Assembly: GCA_030620455.1 (NCBI GenBank)
Contig: JAUXEQ010000063.1
Coordinates: 1-7,835, forward strand
Direction: 5' to 3'
Length of the DNA: 7,835 nucleotides
Origin: a bacterium
GTDB lineage: Bacteria > UBP14 > UBA6098 > B30-G16
The notes under the pieces are model-generated. The model was not told where the DNA came from, did not search any database, and was given only the letters and a program-made list of their open reading frames with translations. The position numbers and the translations under genes were made by a program. This document shows, piece by piece, positions 6,095 to 7,835 of this stretch. Every line of letters begins with the position of its first letter. Position 1 is the stretch's first letter.

Positions 6095-6826
6095 TCAAAA
6101 GATATACACAGGATCGCCAATTTGCAACAAATGCCATATAGCCTTGGCATCTTCATTAGAAATTCGAATACATCCATGGCTAATCTGACCAGTAGTGTGC
6201 TTGCTGTAATGAATATATATTCCTTCAGTAATTTTAATAACATATTTTCCAAGATATCCGGGAATCGCCCTAACTTTAAGCTTATCTTTTTTTGAAAGCG
6301 AGTTGTAGTATGCTACAGCTTTATCAAAGGAAATTCCTTTTGGATATCGGATGAAATTTCTTGGTACATGCATTCCCTTTTCGTACCAAAACCAATTAGG
6401 TCTATACCACCATGGGTCTTCAAGTTTGTCTTCAATAGAAAACCATCCAGGGGGTGTTTCAAAGTTATAATCGGCACCTCTAATCTGCCTTTGTCCCATT
6501 CCTACACCACAATCGCCTTCATATAATATTTTATCGTTTTCTCTAACCCAGAACTTTGAATTGTGTCGATCTATAACCATATATCTGCCGGTTTGCTTCT
6601 TCATCATTGTTCTAAGTTCGAGCTTCTTATTCCGGTTTCGCATACCAGCCGTTATTAAGTCACGACAGCTAACCTCAAATCTGAGAGATTGAATATCTTC
6701 ATTCAATCTATTATATTCGTCCTTGTGTATTAAAGTATAATCGCCGAAAATTGCTGCAATGACAATAACGCCAATAAAAATCAACACTGAAGAATATGCC
6801 AAGTAATTCGAAATCTTTTTGAGCAT
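6095..6826 (-). CDS. Membrane-anchored L,D-transpeptidase (YkuD domain)
   Basis: L,D-transpeptidases form 3-3 peptidoglycan cross-links, or attach proteins to the wall, in the periplasm. This 243-residue protein has an N-terminal membrane anchor (about 10-29), a short polar and possibly coiled segment (35-75), and then a YkuD domain starting near 80. The active-site block is complete: H206 in IYIHY, then SHGCIRISNED (216-226) with catalytic C219 plus H217 and R221. Supporting blocks are ETPPGWFSI (123-131), DPWWYRP (137-143) and IPGYLGKY (188-195). The common IHGT after the upstream histidine reads IHYS here. The ATG is 1 bp after the efp stop with only a weak ribosome site, so translation is probably coupled to efp. 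It lies directly upstream of mreB, which fits a role in wall shaping. It could instead act as an anchored protein-to-wall transferase; the family call is firm and the precise reaction is not. Confidence 0.92.
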   Translation of the reverse strand: MLKKISNYLAYSSVLIFIGVIVIAAIFGDYTLIHKDEYNRLNEDIQSLRFEVSCRDLITAGMRNRNKKLELRTMMKKQTGRYMVIDRHNSKFWVRENDKILYEGDCGVGMGQRQIRGADYNFETPPGWFSIEDKLEDPWWYRPNWFWYEKGMHVPRNFIRYPKGISFDKAVAYYNSLSKKDKLKVRAIPGYLGKYVIKITEGIYIHYSKHTTGQISHGCIRISNEDAKAIWHLLQIGDPVYIF

Positions 6827-6827
6827 A

Positions 6828-7385
6828 TTATGCTCTACTTATGTATTCAAGGTTTCTTGTATCCACTTTAAGGTTGTCGTCTATTTTAATAAAGAGCGGA
6901 ACTTTGATTACGAGTCCAGATTCTAAAACAGCTTTTTTTGTGACATTTGAAACTGTGTCGCCTTTGATACCTGGTTCAGTTTCAACGACTTTCAAAATAA
7001 AGGATGCAGGTAACTCTATTGTAAGTGGTGAACCTTCAAATAGTTGTACACTATATATTTCACCTTCTTTTAGGAACCACTTAGACTCACCGATTGTCGA
7101 CTTCGGATAGAAGTATTGTTCGAATGTTTCAGAATCCATAAAGGCGTAATTATCTTCGTTGTCGTATAAATATTGCATATCTCTTGTTTCCAAATCTGGT
7201 TCTTTGAAAGTTTCATCCGAACCGAATGTTTCTTCTAGGACATTACCTGTTTTAAGGTTTTTCATTTTAGTCCAAATTTTTCCTCTACCTCGAGCACGGA
7301 GCGAATGTTGGAAATCTATAATGTCATAAGGATCACCTTTATATAATATTTTCGAACCTTTCCTAAAACTGCCTGCATTAATCAA
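6828..7385 (-). CDS. efp: Translation elongation factor P
   Basis: EF-P binds near the ribosomal E site and relieves stalling at polyproline stretches. The product is 185 residues, full length for the family. The three OB-like domains are represented by FRKGSKILYKGDPYDIID (7-24), TFGSDETFKEPDLE and MQYLYDNEDNYAFMD, and the diagnostic C-terminal signature block GDTVSNVTKKAVLESGLVIK, then VPLFIKIDDNLKVDTR and LEYISRA. Aligned without gaps to E. coli EF-P, the tip lysine K34 of the KPGKG loop falls on R32 within LRARGRGK (29-36). The usual lysine modified by beta-lysylation or other pathways is therefore absent at that position. Translation starts at TTG (7385), supported by an AAGGGAGG ribosome site 5 bp upstream; an ATG 5 bp downstream is out of frame. 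It heads the run with the L,D-transpeptidase and mreB. Confidence 0.95.
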   Translation of the reverse strand: MINAGSFRKGSKILYKGDPYDIIDFQHSLRARGRGKIWTKMKNLKTGNVLEETFGSDETFKEPDLETRDMQYLYDNEDNYAFMDSETFEQYFYPKSTIGESKWFLKEGEIYSVQLFEGSPLTIELPASFILKVVETEPGIKGDTVSNVTKKAVLESGLVIKVPLFIKIDDNLKVDTRNLEYISRA

Positions 7386-7390
7386 AATAA

Positions 7391-7398
7391 CCTCCCTT
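7391..7398 (-). promoter_or_regulatory. Shine-Dalgarno supporting a TTG start for efp
   Basis: AAGGGAGG on the minus strand lies 5 bp before the TTG at 7385. The nearby ATG (minus strand, 7380-7378) is in another frame, so the strong ribosome site decides for the non-AUG start. Confidence 0.75.
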
Positions 7399-7399
7399 A

Positions 7400-7414
7400 G
7401 AGATTTATAATCTC
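7400..7414. promoter_or_regulatory. 15-bp palindrome between the efp promoter and ribosome site
   Basis: GAGATT-TAT-AATCTC has perfect 6-bp arms around a 3-bp centre. It starts 3 bp downstream of the -10 box, so it would overlap the transcription start, and it ends 1 bp before the Shine-Dalgarno. It could be a repressor operator or form a small hairpin at the 5' end of the mRNA. Its function is inferred from symmetry and placement only. Confidence 0.4.
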
Positions 7415-7417
7415 AAT

Positions 7418-7446
7418 ACAATAATAGGATAGTACTTAACTGTCAA
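7418..7446 (-). promoter_or_regulatory. Sigma-70-type promoter for the efp-LDT-mreB unit
   Basis: On the minus strand a perfect -35 TTGACA (7446-7441) is followed after exactly 17 bp by TATTGT (7423-7418), four of six matches to TATAAT. The predicted start near 7410 gives a leader of only about 25 nt, fitting the closely placed ribosome site. This is the best promoter in the window. Confidence 0.65.
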
Positions 7447-7529
7447 GAAGAAGAGAAATTATGATGGTTTGTTTGCTAAATTTACTTTCTATTTATTGGA
7501 ATTTGATTAAAGGTTAAGACAAAATTGTT

Positions 7530-7547
7530 GTATATGAATTCGAATAC
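7530..7547. promoter_or_regulatory. 18-bp imperfect palindrome upstream of the NifX-like gene
   Basis: GTATATGAATTCGAATAC is symmetric at 14 of 18 positions (GTAT, central GAATTC, ATAC). It lies just upstream of the AT-rich TATATATT at 7549-7556, which could be a -10 element for the rightward gene. The placement suits a transcription factor site, but no known consensus is matched. Confidence 0.3.
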
Positions 7548-7555
7548 AGTATATA

Positions 7556-7578
7556 TTTGTGGATGATTTAATCACAAA
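7556..7578 (+). promoter_or_regulatory. Inverted repeat in the leader of the NifX-like gene
   Basis: TTTGTG and CACAAA are perfect 6-bp arms separated by 11 bp, about 30 bp before the ATG. The arms recall the TGTGA/TCACA half-sites of the CRP/FNR family, but the spacing is 3 bp longer than a standard CRP site. It may be an operator for a different regulator or a weak mRNA hairpin. Confidence 0.3.
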
Positions 7579-7607
7579 GAAATGTTACAAAATAAATGGA
7601 GGTGTAA

Positions 7608-7835
7608 ATGAAGAAGCTTGCATTTGCAGTAGACAACGATGCAGGGCTTAATTCATCAATTTCACAGCACTTTGGTAGAGCGCCTTGTTTTGTGGTCGTA
7701 GAATTAAACGATAAAAATGAATCTATCGATGTTGTGGTGCATCAAAATCCTTTTGCTGGTGCACGTAAGCCGGGTGGTGTTCCAAACTTTGTCAAAACGC
7801 TTAATGCTGACACATTAGTCATAGGTGGAATTGGA
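7608..7835 (+). CDS. NifX/NifB-C-like iron-molybdenum cofactor-type protein, C-terminus off the right edge
   Basis: The ATG at 7608 has an excellent ribosome site (GGAGGTG, 7598-7604). The 76 residues visible match the dinitrogenase iron-molybdenum cofactor (NifX/NafY/NifB C-terminal) fold. They include MKKLAFAVDND at the start, SSISQHFGRAPCFVVVEL (16-33), the NPFAGARKPGGVPNFV segment (47-62) and LVIGGIG (70-76), where the family usually has a Gly-rich ending of a beta strand. Members are typically 100-130 residues and bind iron-sulfur or FeMo-type clusters. Many occur in anaerobes without nitrogenase and their roles are unknown, so nitrogen fixation should not be inferred. The gene is divergent from efp, with 222 bp between the two starts holding dyad-symmetric elements. 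The cluster-binding residues cannot be judged because the end is missing. Confidence 0.85.
   Translation, partial: MKKLAFAVDNDAGLNSSISQHFGRAPCFVVVELNDKNESIDVVVHQNPFAGARKPGGVPNFVKTLNADTLVIGGIG

Noticed and set aside
5196..6188. Plus-strand open frames opposite mreB and the end of the transpeptidase
   Set aside because: Both minus-strand genes are unambiguous; the opposite frames overlap one another and carry no family signal.
6841..7110. Plus-strand open frame opposite efp
   Set aside because: It is the reverse-strand shadow of a full-length EF-P gene with intact motifs.
7608..7835. Evidence for a nitrogenase cluster
   Set aside because: Only a NifX/NifB-C-type domain is visible, and this family is widespread in anaerobes that do not fix nitrogen; no nifHDK or nifB radical-SAM region is present.

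Overview
The window looks like a chromosomal segment of a Gram-negative, AT-rich bacterium, probably from an uncultured or little-studied anaerobic lineage. The Gram-negative reading rests on two lipid A genes (lpxK and an LpxL-type acyltransferase), an outer-membrane barrel-like protein, and periplasm-facing enzymes. A C-terminal domain resembling type IX secretion sorting tails, at the end of a decayed peptidase gene, hints at the Fibrobacteres-Chlorobi-Bacteroidetes superphylum or related candidate phyla. A NifX/NifB-C-type protein at the right edge is common in anaerobes. No rRNA is present, so the phylum remains an inference.

Left part (1-1452, minus strand): a membrane-anchored single-HKD phospholipase D-like protein lies 4 bp upstream of lpxK, which runs off the left edge. 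Middle part (1566-3544, plus strand): a small exported barrel-like protein overlaps the remnant of an M14 zinc carboxypeptidase. In the remnant the start of the catalytic domain is joined, with a frame change, to a sorting-tail-like C-terminus, so almost the whole enzyme is missing. An LpxL-type lipid A acyltransferase follows and converges on pyrC.

Right part (7446 down to 3609, minus strand): one apparent transcription unit, efp (elongation factor P), an L,D-transpeptidase, mreB and pyrC (dihydroorotase). It starts from a promoter with a perfect TTGACA box and a 15-bp palindrome just before the ribosome binding site. The L,D-transpeptidase next to mreB suggests coupling of wall cross-linking and rod shape. 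pyrC may also have its own promoter. Divergent from efp, a NifX-family gene runs off the right edge behind a leader with two dyad-symmetric elements.

Most of the window is housekeeping. No CRISPR array, tRNA, insertion sequence or obvious defence or biosynthetic system is visible. The points worth a second look are the collapsed peptidase and the strong hairpin inside it, the arginine at the EF-P tip, the altered LpxK P-loop, the regulatory dyads around 7400-7578, and an apparent excess of TCGA.
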